A DNA stretch of 64,000 bases from Pontibacter anaerobius (GTDB taxonomy: Bacteria; Bacteroidota; Bacteroidia; Cytophagales; Hymenobacteraceae), in the NCBI RefSeq assembly GCF_026241195.1, contig NZ_JAPFQO010000005.1, forward strand, positions 62,001 through 126,000. Reading direction: 5' to 3'. The translations under genes and the position numbers were made by a program. Positions within the stretch are counted from its first letter, which is position 1; every line of letters begins with the position of its first letter. The notes below the pieces were generated by a model. That model worked only from the letters and a program-made list of their open reading frames with translations. It was not told the DNA's origin and did no database searches. Of this stretch, positions 8,591 through 17,195 are shown piece by piece.

Positions 8591-8700
8591 CATGGGCGAA
8601 CGGCTTAGCTCCTGAAACTGTGCGATGTGCTATCCGCAGTGCGCTTAGGGTCGCTCCTTTTACGCAAACAATAAGCAAATACACGACTACAGATACGTGA

Positions 8701-10095
8701 ATGAACGATAAACAGCACACCATTAAGGCACCGGTTACTGTATCGGGCATTGGGTTGCACACCGGCGTGGTTTCTAACATGACGTTTAAACCCGCTCCCA
8801 TCAACCATGGCTTTAAATTCCAACGCATTGACCTGCCCGGCAAGCCTATTGTAAATGTCGATGTAGACAATGTAGTGGACCTCTCTAGGGGCACGACCAT
8901 TGAGCAGAACGGCGCCCGCGTAAACACAGTGGAGCATACCTTGGCCGCCCTGGTTGGCCTGCAGATTGACAACGTGCTGATTGAGCTCGACGGCCCGGAG
9001 CCTCCGATCATGGATGGCTCTTCCATAGAGTTTGTGAAGGCCCTGCACGAGGCTGGATTCCAGGAGCAGAACGCGCTGCGAAATTTCTTCGAGATAACGC
9101 AAGGCCTGAGCTACAAAGATGACGAACGTGGCGTAGAGATCGCCGCCCTGCCGCTGGACGATTACCGCCTGACGGTGATGGTGGACTACAACTCGCCCGT
9201 ACTGGGCAGCCAGCACGCCTCTATTACGGACCTGAACCAGTTTGAGAAAGAGATCGCCCCTTGCCGCACCTTTGTGTTCCTGCACGAGTTGGAGGTCCTG
9301 TTTAAGCAGAACCTGATCAAAGGCGGTGACCTGGACAATGCCATCGTGATCGTGGACCGTGTGGTGCAGGATGATGAGTTGACGCACCTTTCAGAGTTAC
9401 TGCAGAAGCAGAAGGTGGAGGTGAAAGAGGAGGGTATCCTGAACAATACCGAGCTGCGCTTCAAGAATGAGCCGGCCCGCCACAAGCTGCTGGACCTGCT
9501 AGGTGACCTGGCCCTGATCGGCCGCCCGATAAAAGGACAGATACTGGCGGCACGCCCTGGCCACGCCGCGAACATCGCTTTTGCCAAAAAGGTCAAAAAG
9601 ATGATCCACGAGGCTACGATCAAAAACGTGCCAACCTACGATCCTAAGAAAAAGCCGGTGATGGATATCAACCAGATAGCTGCCACACTGCCACACCGCT
9701 ACCCGTTCCTGCTGATCGATAAAATCATTCACCTAGACGAAACCACGGTTATGGGCGTTAAGAACATAACCATGAACGAGCCGTTCTTCCAGGGCCACTT
9801 TCCGGGCAACCCGGTGCTTCCTGGTGTTATCCAGATTGAGGCCATGGCCCAGACTGGCGGGATTCTTGTGCTCAACACCGTAGAGAAGCCGGAGGACTAT
9901 TGGACATACTTCCTGGGCATAGACAAGTGCCGCTTTAAGCGCAAAGTTGTTCCGGGCGACACCATAATTTTTAGATGTGAACTGCTGGCTCCCATAAAGC
10001 GCGGCATTGCCAAAATGAGCGGCCAGGCCTTTGTAGGCGGCCAACTGGTAATGGAAGCTGAAATGTCGGCAAGTATAGTAAAGAAAGACGCATGA
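8701..10095 (+). CDS. lpxC/fabZ: Fused LpxC deacetylase / FabZ dehydratase
   Basis: A 464-residue bifunctional enzyme of the kind usual in Bacteroidota. Residues 1 to about 300 are LpxC, the zinc deacetylase for the committed step of lipid A synthesis. Zinc ligands are His79 (VEHTLAAL), His261 and Asp265 (RHKLLDLLGD). Residues from about 315 are FabZ, which dehydrates 3-hydroxyacyl-ACP in fatty acid elongation, with catalytic His366 (GHFPGNPVLPGV) and Glu380 (IQIEAMAQ). The fusion places the two enzymes that compete for hydroxyacyl supply on one chain. It overlaps lpxA by four bases (ATGA), so translation is likely coupled. Confidence 0.96.
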   Translation: MNDKQHTIKAPVTVSGIGLHTGVVSNMTFKPAPINHGFKFQRIDLPGKPIVNVDVDNVVDLSRGTTIEQNGARVNTVEHTLAALVGLQIDNVLIELDGPEPPIMDGSSIEFVKALHEAGFQEQNALRNFFEITQGLSYKDDERGVEIAALPLDDYRLTVMVDYNSPVLGSQHASITDLNQFEKEIAPCRTFVFLHELEVLFKQNLIKGGDLDNAIVIVDRVVQDDELTHLSELLQKQKVEVKEEGILNNTELRFKNEPARHKLLDLLGDLALIGRPIKGQILAARPGHAANIAFAKKVKKMIHEATIKNVPTYDPKKKPVMDINQIAATLPHRYPFLLIDKIIHLDETTVMGVKNITMNEPFFQGHFPGNPVLPGVIQIEAMAQTGGILVLNTVEKPEDYWTYFLGIDKCRFKRKVVPGDTIIFRCELLAPIKRGIAKMSGQAFVGGQLVMEAEMSASIVKKDA

Positions 10096-10883
10096 ACCAG
10101 CCATTAGCATACGTACACCCAGAGGCTAAAATCGCGCAGAACGTCGTAATCGAGCCATTCGCTACCATCCACAAAAATGTAGAGATCGGCGAAGGCACCT
10201 GGATCGGCTCTAATGCCGTGATCATGGAAGGTGCCCGCATTGGCAAAAACTGCAAGATTTTCCCGGGTGCAGTAATATCCTCAATTCCGCAGGACCTGAA
10301 GTTTGCCGGAGAGGTAACTACCGCATACATAGGCGATAACACCATTATCCGCGAGTATGTGACGGTTAGCCGCGGCACAATAGATAAAATGAAGACTGTG
10401 GTGGGCAGTAACTGCCTTGTGATGGCCTACGCCCACGTAGCGCATGACTGCATGGTAGGCAACAACTGCATCATCGGTAACTCGGTGCAGATGGCCGGGC
10501 ACGTAGAGGTAGGCGATTTTGCCATCATCAGCGCCACCAGTGCCATTCACCAGTTCGTGAAGATCGGTTCGCATGCCTTTATCTCCGGCGGTTCGCTGGT
10601 ACTGAAGGATGTTCCTCCATTCGTGAAAGCGGCGCGTGAGCCCCTCTCCTACGCTGGCATCAACTCCATAGGGTTGCGCCGCAGAGGGTATGTGAGCGAG
10701 CAGATAAACGATATACAGCATGTATACCGCCTCCTGTTCATGAACGGCCTCAACAACAGCCAGGCATTGGATAAGATTGAGGTAGAGCTTTCGCCTAGCC
10801 GTGAGCGCGACGAGATCATCAACTTTGTGCGTAACTCCGGCCGCGGTATCATTAAAGGCTATTTCGCGAAGGATGCTAATTAA
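10092..10883 (+). CDS. lpxA: UDP-N-acetylglucosamine acyltransferase LpxA
   Basis: A 263-residue left-handed beta-helix acyltransferase. Hexapeptide repeats fill the N-terminal two thirds, with catalytic His118 in YAHVAHDCMVGNN. The C-terminal helical part contains GLRRRGYVSEQIN, a family signature. LpxA performs the first, reversible acylation of UDP-GlcNAc in lipid A synthesis. The start overlaps lpxC/fabZ by four bases and the end overlaps the next ABC ATPase by 11 bases, a tight transcription unit. Confidence 0.96.
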   Translation: MNQPLAYVHPEAKIAQNVVIEPFATIHKNVEIGEGTWIGSNAVIMEGARIGKNCKIFPGAVISSIPQDLKFAGEVTTAYIGDNTIIREYVTVSRGTIDKMKTVVGSNCLVMAYAHVAHDCMVGNNCIIGNSVQMAGHVEVGDFAIISATSAIHQFVKIGSHAFISGGSLVLKDVPPFVKAAREPLSYAGINSIGLRRRGYVSEQINDIQHVYRLLFMNGLNNSQALDKIEVELSPSRERDEIINFVRNSGRGIIKGYFAKDAN

Positions 10884-11505
10884 CCTAAAGGATTTAGGTA
10901 AACGTTATAATTACGAGTGGATTTTCCGGAACCTGACCTATACTTTTGAGTCAGGCACCTCTTATGCTATACTTGGGCATAACGGTTCCGGGAAATCCAC
11001 TCTTCTTACTATAATTGCCGGGCACAACCTGGCAAGCGAGGGCAAACTCGATTATACTTTTGCCGGAAAGCCTGTTGTGGCAGATGAAGTATACCGGCAC
11101 CTCTCCCTGACGGCCCCCTACCTGGAGGTGGTAGAGGAGTTCACGCTTCTCGAGATGCTCGACTTCCATACCCGCTTTAAGCCGCTGCGCCAGAACTTAT
11201 CCACCTCGGGGCTTATTGACCGCATGGGCCTGCAGCGCTCCAAGAATAAGTTTGTAAAGGATTTCTCCTCCGGGATGAAGCAACGCCTGAAACTGGGGCT
11301 TGCCATTTACTCCAGTAGCTCCATGCTGCTGCTCGATGAGCCAACCACCAACCTGGATCAGGAAGGTGTGGCCTGGTACCAGGAGCACGTGACGCAGAAC
11401 AAAGAAGGTCGCCTGATCATTGTGGGGTCTAACATACAGCACGAGTATAGCTTCTGCGACCAGCAGTTGCGGATTTCAGACTATCACGTGTTGCCGCGGA
11501 AATAA
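10873..11505 (+). CDS. ABC transporter ATP-binding protein next to lpxA
   Basis: A 210-residue stand-alone ABC ATPase. Walker A is GHNGSGKST (residues 35-43), the signature loop is FSSGMKQR (131-138, a variant of LSGGQ) and Walker B is MLLLDEP with Glu156. The ATG at 10873 was chosen because it gives a normal ABC N terminus (MLINLKDLGKRY) and overlaps the lpxA end by 11 bases; longer upstream readings only add out-of-family residues. There is no permease in the neighbourhood, so the partner is unknown. Its place in the lipid A operon suggests envelope lipid transport or assembly, but that is inference. Confidence 0.85.
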   Translation: MLINLKDLGKRYNYEWIFRNLTYTFESGTSYAILGHNGSGKSTLLTIIAGHNLASEGKLDYTFAGKPVVADEVYRHLSLTAPYLEVVEEFTLLEMLDFHTRFKPLRQNLSTSGLIDRMGLQRSKNKFVKDFSSGMKQRLKLGLAIYSSSSMLLLDEPTTNLDQEGVAWYQEHVTQNKEGRLIIVGSNIQHEYSFCDQQLRISDYHVLPRK

Positions 11506-11635
11506 GAGTTAGTTGCTTATTAGCAGTTATTCGAGAGATTTAAAAATCGCCTTCTTTACTGTTTTTGTGATCCTCCCAAGAACGAATTACTAAAAACGAT
11601 CACCCAAAACACTATCAATTTTCGTCTGAGGTTCC

Positions 11636-11643
11636 TAAATTTG
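11636..11643 (+). promoter_or_regulatory. Candidate -7 promoter element before yebC
   Basis: TAAATTTG matches TAnnTTTG and is 21 bases upstream of the yebC ATG, which would leave only a short leader. The -33 position lacks a good TTG at standard spacing. Confidence 0.4.
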
Positions 11644-11664
11644 TAAACACACAAAACGCATACT

Positions 11665-12372
11665 ATGGGACGCGCATTTGAATTCAGAAAAGCCCGTAAG
11701 TTTAAACGCTGGGACAAAATGTCGAAGGCCTTTACGCGCATCGGCAAAGAAATAGTTATGGCCGTGAAAGAAAGCGGTCCTAGCCCTGACACCAATTCCC
11801 GCCTCAGAGCGGCTATCCAAAACGCCAAAGGCGTAAACATGCCGAAAGACCGCATCGAGGCGGCTATCAAGAGAGCCTCCTCTAAAGAGGAGAAAGATTA
11901 CGAGGAGGTAGTATACGAAGGCTACGCACCGCATGGTATTGCCGTAGTTATAGAGTGCGCCACCGATAACCTGAACCGCACAGTAGCCAACGTGCGCATG
12001 CATTTCTCAAAAGGCGGCGGCTCATTGGGCAAAACCGGTTCCCTGGACTTTATGTTCGACCGTAAAGGCATTTTCAAGATATCGGCTGAAGGTGTGGACC
12101 TGGAAGAACTGGAGCTGGATCTGATTGACTTCGGCGCTGAGGATATCTATGAACACGAAGGCGAGATCATTATCGAAACACCTTTCACCGAGTTTGGCAA
12201 CATGCAGAAGGGTCTGGAAGAGAAGGGCCTGGAAGTAATCAGCGCAGACGTACAGCGCATCCCGACTACCCGCACGGAATTAACCGAGGAGCAGGAAGAA
12301 GAGGTTCTAAGTATGATCGAGCGCTTTGAAGAGGACGACGACGTTCAAGCCGTGTACCATAACATGGCCTAG
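11665..12372 (+). CDS. yebC: YebC/TACO1 family protein
   Basis: A 235-residue protein of the YebC/PmpR family. It has the typical N terminus (FEFRKARKFKRWDKMSKAFTR), the middle segment YEGYAPHGIAVVIECATDN and the SKGGGSLGKTGSLDFMF region. Members have been described as DNA-binding regulators. More recent work on YebC and mitochondrial TACO1 points to a role in translation of difficult stretches such as polyproline. Which holds here is not shown by sequence. Single gene with its own candidate promoter and a clear terminator. Confidence 0.9.
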   Translation: MGRAFEFRKARKFKRWDKMSKAFTRIGKEIVMAVKESGPSPDTNSRLRAAIQNAKGVNMPKDRIEAAIKRASSKEEKDYEEVVYEGYAPHGIAVVIECATDNLNRTVANVRMHFSKGGGSLGKTGSLDFMFDRKGIFKISAEGVDLEELELDLIDFGAEDIYEHEGEIIIETPFTEFGNMQKGLEEKGLEVISADVQRIPTTRTELTEEQEEEVLSMIERFEEDDDVQAVYHNMA

Positions 12373-12395
12373 CTTAAAGCTGATAAAATACCTCG

Positions 12396-12434
12396 AAATG
12401 GCTGCACCGGAATACCCAGTGCAGCCATTTTTAT
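12396..12434 (+). terminator. Terminator after yebC
   Basis: Perfect twelve-pair stem AAATGGCTGCAC / GTGCAGCCATTT with an eleven-base loop, followed by a T-rich tail. About 25 bases after the yebC stop. Confidence 0.85.
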
Positions 12435-12483
12435 TAGAATACACGTAACCACAATTATCCGGAAAAACAGAAATAAACCAGGC

Positions 12484-13446
12484 ATGCTCCTTTACATACT
12501 TTTCATAATAGGCTTTGTAATACTAATAAAAGGAGCAGATATTCTGGTTGATGGCGCCTCCTCGATTGCCAGGCGCTATGGTTTGCCTGATATGGTGGTA
12601 GGCCTGACCATTGTATCATTTGGCACGTCGCTTCCGGAGCTGATCGTGAACGTGATGGCAAGTTTGCAGGGGCAACCGGAGTTAGCGATAGGGAACGTGT
12701 TTGGCAGTAATGTGGCTAACCTGCTGCTCATACTTGGCGTTACAGCGCTTATCTGCCCCCTCCCGCTCAAACGCACAACTATACTTACAGAAATTCCATT
12801 TTCGCTGATAGCTACGCTACTGGTTGGCTTCCTGGCCAACGCAACCCTGCTTAACAGCCGATATGAGTTGTACATCAGCCGACTGGATGGCGGTATACTG
12901 CTTGCATTTTTTGCGATGTTTATGGTCTATATTTACAATGTAGCTAAAACCAACAAAGACGCGGTTATTCCGGATGAGGAATCCACCATTATGCCTGTAG
13001 GCAAGTCTGTGCTCCTTATGCTTTTAGGTACTTTAGGTTTGTTTTTGGGAGGCAAGTGGGTGGTAGAGGGCGCCGTACACATTGCACAGAAGTTTGGCTT
13101 AAGCGAGTCTTTTATCGGGCTGACGGTGGTCGCCTTTGGAACATCTTTGCCGGAACTCGTGACCTCCGCCATGGCTGCCTACCGCCGTAACATTGACATT
13201 GCTGTGGGCAACGTAGTGGGTTCAAACATCTTTAACCTCTTGTGGATTCTGGGCCTCAGCGCCATTATTACTCCGCTTCCTTTTAACGAAATGAATAATG
13301 CAGACATCATCATGATGATTCTGGCAAGCGCCATGCTCATACTTGCCATGCCCATCGGCAAGCGCAACGCTATTGACCGCTTAAACGGCACCATCTTCTT
13401 GCTGACATACTTTGCCTACATTAGCTATTTAGTTGTTAGAGGCTGA
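12484..13446 (+). CDS. Calcium/sodium antiporter (CaCA family, YrbG-like)
   Basis: A 320-residue integral membrane protein with the internal duplication of the cation/Ca2+ exchanger family. The two alpha-repeat signatures are GLTIVSFGTSLPELIVN at about 40-56 and GLTVVAFGTSLPELVTS at about 212-228, each followed by GNVxGSN. The acidic residue in each PEL is the ion-binding site. About ten hydrophobic segments are visible. It probably extrudes Ca2+ in exchange for Na+; ion specificity is inferred. It stands alone after the yebC terminator. Confidence 0.88.
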   Translation: MLLYILFIIGFVILIKGADILVDGASSIARRYGLPDMVVGLTIVSFGTSLPELIVNVMASLQGQPELAIGNVFGSNVANLLLILGVTALICPLPLKRTTILTEIPFSLIATLLVGFLANATLLNSRYELYISRLDGGILLAFFAMFMVYIYNVAKTNKDAVIPDEESTIMPVGKSVLLMLLGTLGLFLGGKWVVEGAVHIAQKFGLSESFIGLTVVAFGTSLPELVTSAMAAYRRNIDIAVGNVVGSNIFNLLWILGLSAIITPLPFNEMNNADIIMMILASAMLILAMPIGKRNAIDRLNGTIFLLTYFAYISYLVVRG

Positions 13447-13861
13447 CACAAAGGCAGCTAGGTTTTGGTGAAAGGATGTTCACCCATAACACCGCATGTA
13501 CCTCAGCAAGCAGCAGCTATTGCCAACAGACTTCAAGCTTAAAAGTATTTGATGGCAATGCCTGCATAAGCTAGTAAGAATTTACTCTCCCCAACTCCCC
13601 CCGCTGTACATTATGTCAACAGTACATCTAGTACAGGTTAATGTAATACACGTTTCACACTTGACAATTCTCTCCAAACAGTTACTTCATTTAGCACTCA
13701 CTCATACTTGTGAGGATTTCAACCTACTTTCACATACACCACTCTTATTTACACATTACCGACTATCATACAGGCACTTACACAAACAACAAGCAAAAAT
13801 GAAGTAGTCGTGACGTAGTCAAAAAGTAGTGAAACCGTAGACACTTCTTTTGATTAATTAT

Positions 13862-13923
13862 TTTTATGCCATAAAATTATGTCGGATATAGATTGAGGAG
13901 CTTTTGGATAGCTTAGCTCAATC
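13862..13923. promoter_or_regulatory. Inverted repeats upstream of the susC-like gene
   Basis: The 559-base gap before susC (13447-14005) has no supportable gene. Near its end are two dyads: TTTTATG-C-CATAAAA (13862-13876) and GATTGAG with CTCAATC (13891-13897 / 13917-13923). These are candidate operators for the locus regulator or a structured leader. No TAnnTTTG -7 element is seen near the start. Confidence 0.35.
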
Positions 13924-14005
13924 GCTTTTCTAACATTTTAAGCAATCCAGTAATTGATTAATCACAAATACCAACCTATCATATTTACACCTAATAAATT
14001 TCTTT

Positions 14006-17000
14006 ATGAGAAAACATCTCTACACAGCTCTTGGCTGTATTACCTTGGCTGCCAGTGTTACCAGTAGCGTAACTGCCGGCAGTGCAACAGGACTACGGCC
14101 ATTGCCTATGGAGGCTGCCCAGGCAATTACGCTTATAGGCAAGGTAACAGATGAGAATGGTTCTGGCTTACCTGGGGTTACCGTTGTTTTGAAGGGCACT
14201 ACAAAAGGCACCACAACTGACGTCGAAGGCAACTTCTCATTGGCAGTGCCAGATGGAAACGGAACACTTGTATTTTCATTTATTGGTTATACTTCAAAAG
14301 AAGTAACCATCAACAATCAGTCTACCTTCAGTGTATCACTGGCTCCTGATACCAAGGCGCTGGAGGAAGTAGTGGTAGTAGGTTACGGTACCCAGAAGAA
14401 AAGTGTGGTAACGGGTGCAATCAGCAGCGTTAAAACATCGGACCTGGAGAACCAGCAGGTTACCCGCGTAGAGCAGGCACTTCAGGGTAGAACTTCTGGT
14501 GTAGCCGTTGCTGCTAACTCCGGGGCACCAGGTGCAGCCTCTACCGTACGTGTAAGGGGTATCACTACCTTGAACAACAACGACCCTCTTTATGTAGTAG
14601 ATGGCGTGATCGTGAACGGAGGTATCGACTACCTGAACCAGTCAGACATAGCGTCTATCGAGGTGCTGAAAGATGCTGCCTCAGCTGCTATCTACGGTAC
14701 ACGGGGTGCTGCCGGTGTTATCCTGGTAACTACCAAAAAAGGTAAAGAAGGTGCAATCCGTTTAAACTACAATGCCTACTATGGCACACAGGCTCCTGCA
14801 AGAAAACTGGACCTTCTGAATGCCACAGAATATGCCACGCTAAGAAACGAGGCTTCTGTAGCAGGTGGCGGCCCCATTGTTTTTGAAGACCCACAGGCTT
14901 TAGGAGAAGGTACTGACTGGCAGGAATATGTTTTTAACGACGATGCACGCATTCAGAACCACGACTTTAGCGTGAGCGGTGGCAACGACAAATCTACATA
15001 CTATGCATCCTATGGTTACCTGAACCAAGAGGGTATCGTAGCATCAGAAATATCTAACTACGAGCGCCACAACGTGCGCCTGAACTCTACCCACAAAGTA
15101 ACTGACTGGTTAACCATAGGTCAGAACGTAGGTTACTCCCATGTTAAGAGCAAGGGTGGTTTCAACCCGAACACAGAATTTGGCGGCCCACTTAACTCAG
15201 CCATCAACCTGGACCCTACAACCCCTGTGCTAATTACGGACCCGGCTATTCTTGAGGACCCGGAGAGTGTCTATAACAGGCAACCTGTAATAAGAAATGC
15301 TCAGGGCTATCCTTATGGCATCTCAACTATAGTAATGCAGGAAATGACCAACCCTTTGGCCTATATACAGACCCAATTAGGCAATTATGGCTGGTCTGAC
15401 AACATCGTTGGAAACGCCTTTGCAGAGATAGAGCCGCTTAAAGGACTTAAATTCAGGTCAACTCTGGGTGGCAAACTTGCTTACTGGGGCGGCGAGAGCT
15501 ACAGACCGATTTACTACCTTAACGCCTCCACTATCAGTACCCAGACTGCCAGAAACCGTGACAAGAATATGGTAGTGGACTATAACATTGAGAACACGCT
15601 CTCTTACTCAAAACAAATGGGTGACCATAACTTTTCGGTGTTATTTGGCCAAGGTGCTTATAAAGATGGTCAGTCTGACGGACTTGGACTTTCTTACAAT
15701 GCGATTCCAGCTACAAACTTTGATGAGGCCTCTTTCAACCTGCCGGTTCCTAGCACAAACATCACAGCGTACGCTTACGATGCTGTAGCACATACTATTA
15801 GCTCGCTTTTTGCCCGCGCTACCTACGATTATAAGGAGAAATACCTGTTTACAGGTATCATTCGCAGAGACGGCTCTTCCCGTTTTGGCGAAAACTACAA
15901 ATATGGCTACTTCCCGTCTGTTTCCATGGGTTGGGTTGCCTCTAACGAGGACTTCTGGCCGGTGAATGACGTGGTGAACTTCCTGAAGATCCGTGGCTCA
16001 TACGGTGAGGTTGGAAATGACAATACCGAAAACTTCAAATTTATTTCAACCGTTAGCCCAGGCAGAAATTACACGTTCGGTTACGACGGCTACACCATTG
16101 GCTACAGCCCTAACGCGCCAGCAAACCCTGACTTGCGCTGGGAAGAAACAGCACAGACCAACATCGGTTTCGAAGCTACTCTCCTGCAGAACTTTAACTT
16201 CACATTTGACTGGTACAACAAGAAAACAACTGGTATCCTGAGAGATCTGGAGCTGCCAGGTTATGCAGGCCAAACGGGCAATCCGGCAGCCAATATTGCA
16301 GATATGCAAAACAGAGGTGTTGAACTGGAGTTAGGTTACAACAAAACATTTGGTGAAGTTGGCTTCAGACTAACTGGTAATGCTGGTTATGTTAAAAATG
16401 AGATCCTGTCACTTGAAAGCGGTAAGGCATTTACTGATCAAGGCAGCGCCAGCATTCAGACATTTCAGCACCCACTCAACCGCAGGATTGTTGGGCAGCC
16501 TTACGGGGCCTTCTATGGCTATAAGACGAATGGCATCTTCCAGAACGAAGAAGAGGTGGAAAGCTATGTTAGTTCCGACGGAACGGTTATACAGCCCAAT
16601 GCACAACCTGGCGACTTCCGTTGGGTAGATACAGACGGCGATGGGAAGATTACGGCAGATGACCGTGTTGTACTTGGCAAGCCGCTACCCGACTGGACTT
16701 TCGGTGCTACCCTGAACCTGGACTGGAAAAACTTCGACCTGCTTGTTTTTGGTCAGGGCGCTACAGGCCACAAGATCTTCCAGGGACTGCGTCGTTTGGA
16801 GATCAGTACAGCTAACTGGCAATCTAAAGCGCTAGGCCGCTGGACAGGCGAAGGTACCTCAAACGACTACCCAAGACTGTCAACTTCTGACCCTAACCAC
16901 AACTTCTCTAATCCTTCCGACTTCTACCTGGAAGACGGTGATTATTTCAGGATCAAGACGTTACAGATCGGGTACACCATCCCTAAATCAATCACAGACA

Positions 17001-17167
17001 AAATTTCCCTGCAGAAGGCACGCTTCTATGTAAGCAGCAACAACTTAGTAACATTTACCAAATACACCGGCTACGACCCTGAAATTGGCGGTAACATCTT
17101 CGGTATCGACCGTGCATTTTACCCACAGGCACGCACATTTATGGTTGGTGTAAACATAGGTCTGTAG
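14006..17167 (+). CDS. SusC/RagA-type TonB-dependent outer-membrane transporter
   Basis: A 1053-residue outer-membrane receptor. Signal peptide over about the first 25-30 residues, a carboxypeptidase-D-like beta-sandwich at about 42-115 (IGKVTDENGSGLPGVTVVLKG), the TonB-box-like EEVVVVGYGTQKKS at about 120-133, the plug with NNDPLYVVDGVIV at about 191-203, then a 22-strand barrel ending in an aromatic-rich strand. SusC proteins import glycan oligosaccharides bound by a SusD lid. The next gene is that SusD. With two GH16 enzymes downstream, the likely cargo is beta-glucan (laminarin-type) oligosaccharide, which is inference from context. Confidence 0.93.
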   Translation: MRKHLYTALGCITLAASVTSSVTAGSATGLRPLPMEAAQAITLIGKVTDENGSGLPGVTVVLKGTTKGTTTDVEGNFSLAVPDGNGTLVFSFIGYTSKEVTINNQSTFSVSLAPDTKALEEVVVVGYGTQKKSVVTGAISSVKTSDLENQQVTRVEQALQGRTSGVAVAANSGAPGAASTVRVRGITTLNNNDPLYVVDGVIVNGGIDYLNQSDIASIEVLKDAASAAIYGTRGAAGVILVTTKKGKEGAIRLNYNAYYGTQAPARKLDLLNATEYATLRNEASVAGGGPIVFEDPQALGEGTDWQEYVFNDDARIQNHDFSVSGGNDKSTYYASYGYLNQEGIVASEISNYERHNVRLNSTHKVTDWLTIGQNVGYSHVKSKGGFNPNTEFGGPLNSAINLDPTTPVLITDPAILEDPESVYNRQPVIRNAQGYPYGISTIVMQEMTNPLAYIQTQLGNYGWSDNIVGNAFAEIEPLKGLKFRSTLGGKLAYWGGESYRPIYYLNASTISTQTARNRDKNMVVDYNIENTLSYSKQMGDHNFSVLFGQGAYKDGQSDGLGLSYNAIPATNFDEASFNLPVPSTNITAYAYDAVAHTISSLFARATYDYKEKYLFTGIIRRDGSSRFGENYKYGYFPSVSMGWVASNEDFWPVNDVVNFLKIRGSYGEVGNDNTENFKFISTVSPGRNYTFGYDGYTIGYSPNAPANPDLRWEETAQTNIGFEATLLQNFNFTFDWYNKKTTGILRDLELPGYAGQTGNPAANIADMQNRGVELELGYNKTFGEVGFRLTGNAGYVKNEILSLESGKAFTDQGSASIQTFQHPLNRRIVGQPYGAFYGYKTNGIFQNEEEVESYVSSDGTVIQPNAQPGDFRWVDTDGDGKITADDRVVLGKPLPDWTFGATLNLDWKNFDLLVFGQGATGHKIFQGLRRLEISTANWQSKALGRWTGEGTSNDYPRLSTSDPNHNFSNPSDFYLEDGDYFRIKTLQIGYTIPKSITDKISLQKARFYVSSNNLVTFTKYTGYDPEIGGNIFGIDRAFYPQARTFMVGVNIGL

Positions 17168-17195
17168 TAGGAAAGAATATTAATCGATTAGAATC

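Noticed and set aside
13613..13807. 64-codon reading frame before susC
   Set aside because: His/Leu-rich low-complexity translation of AT-rich DNA, no family resemblance, lies in the likely control region.
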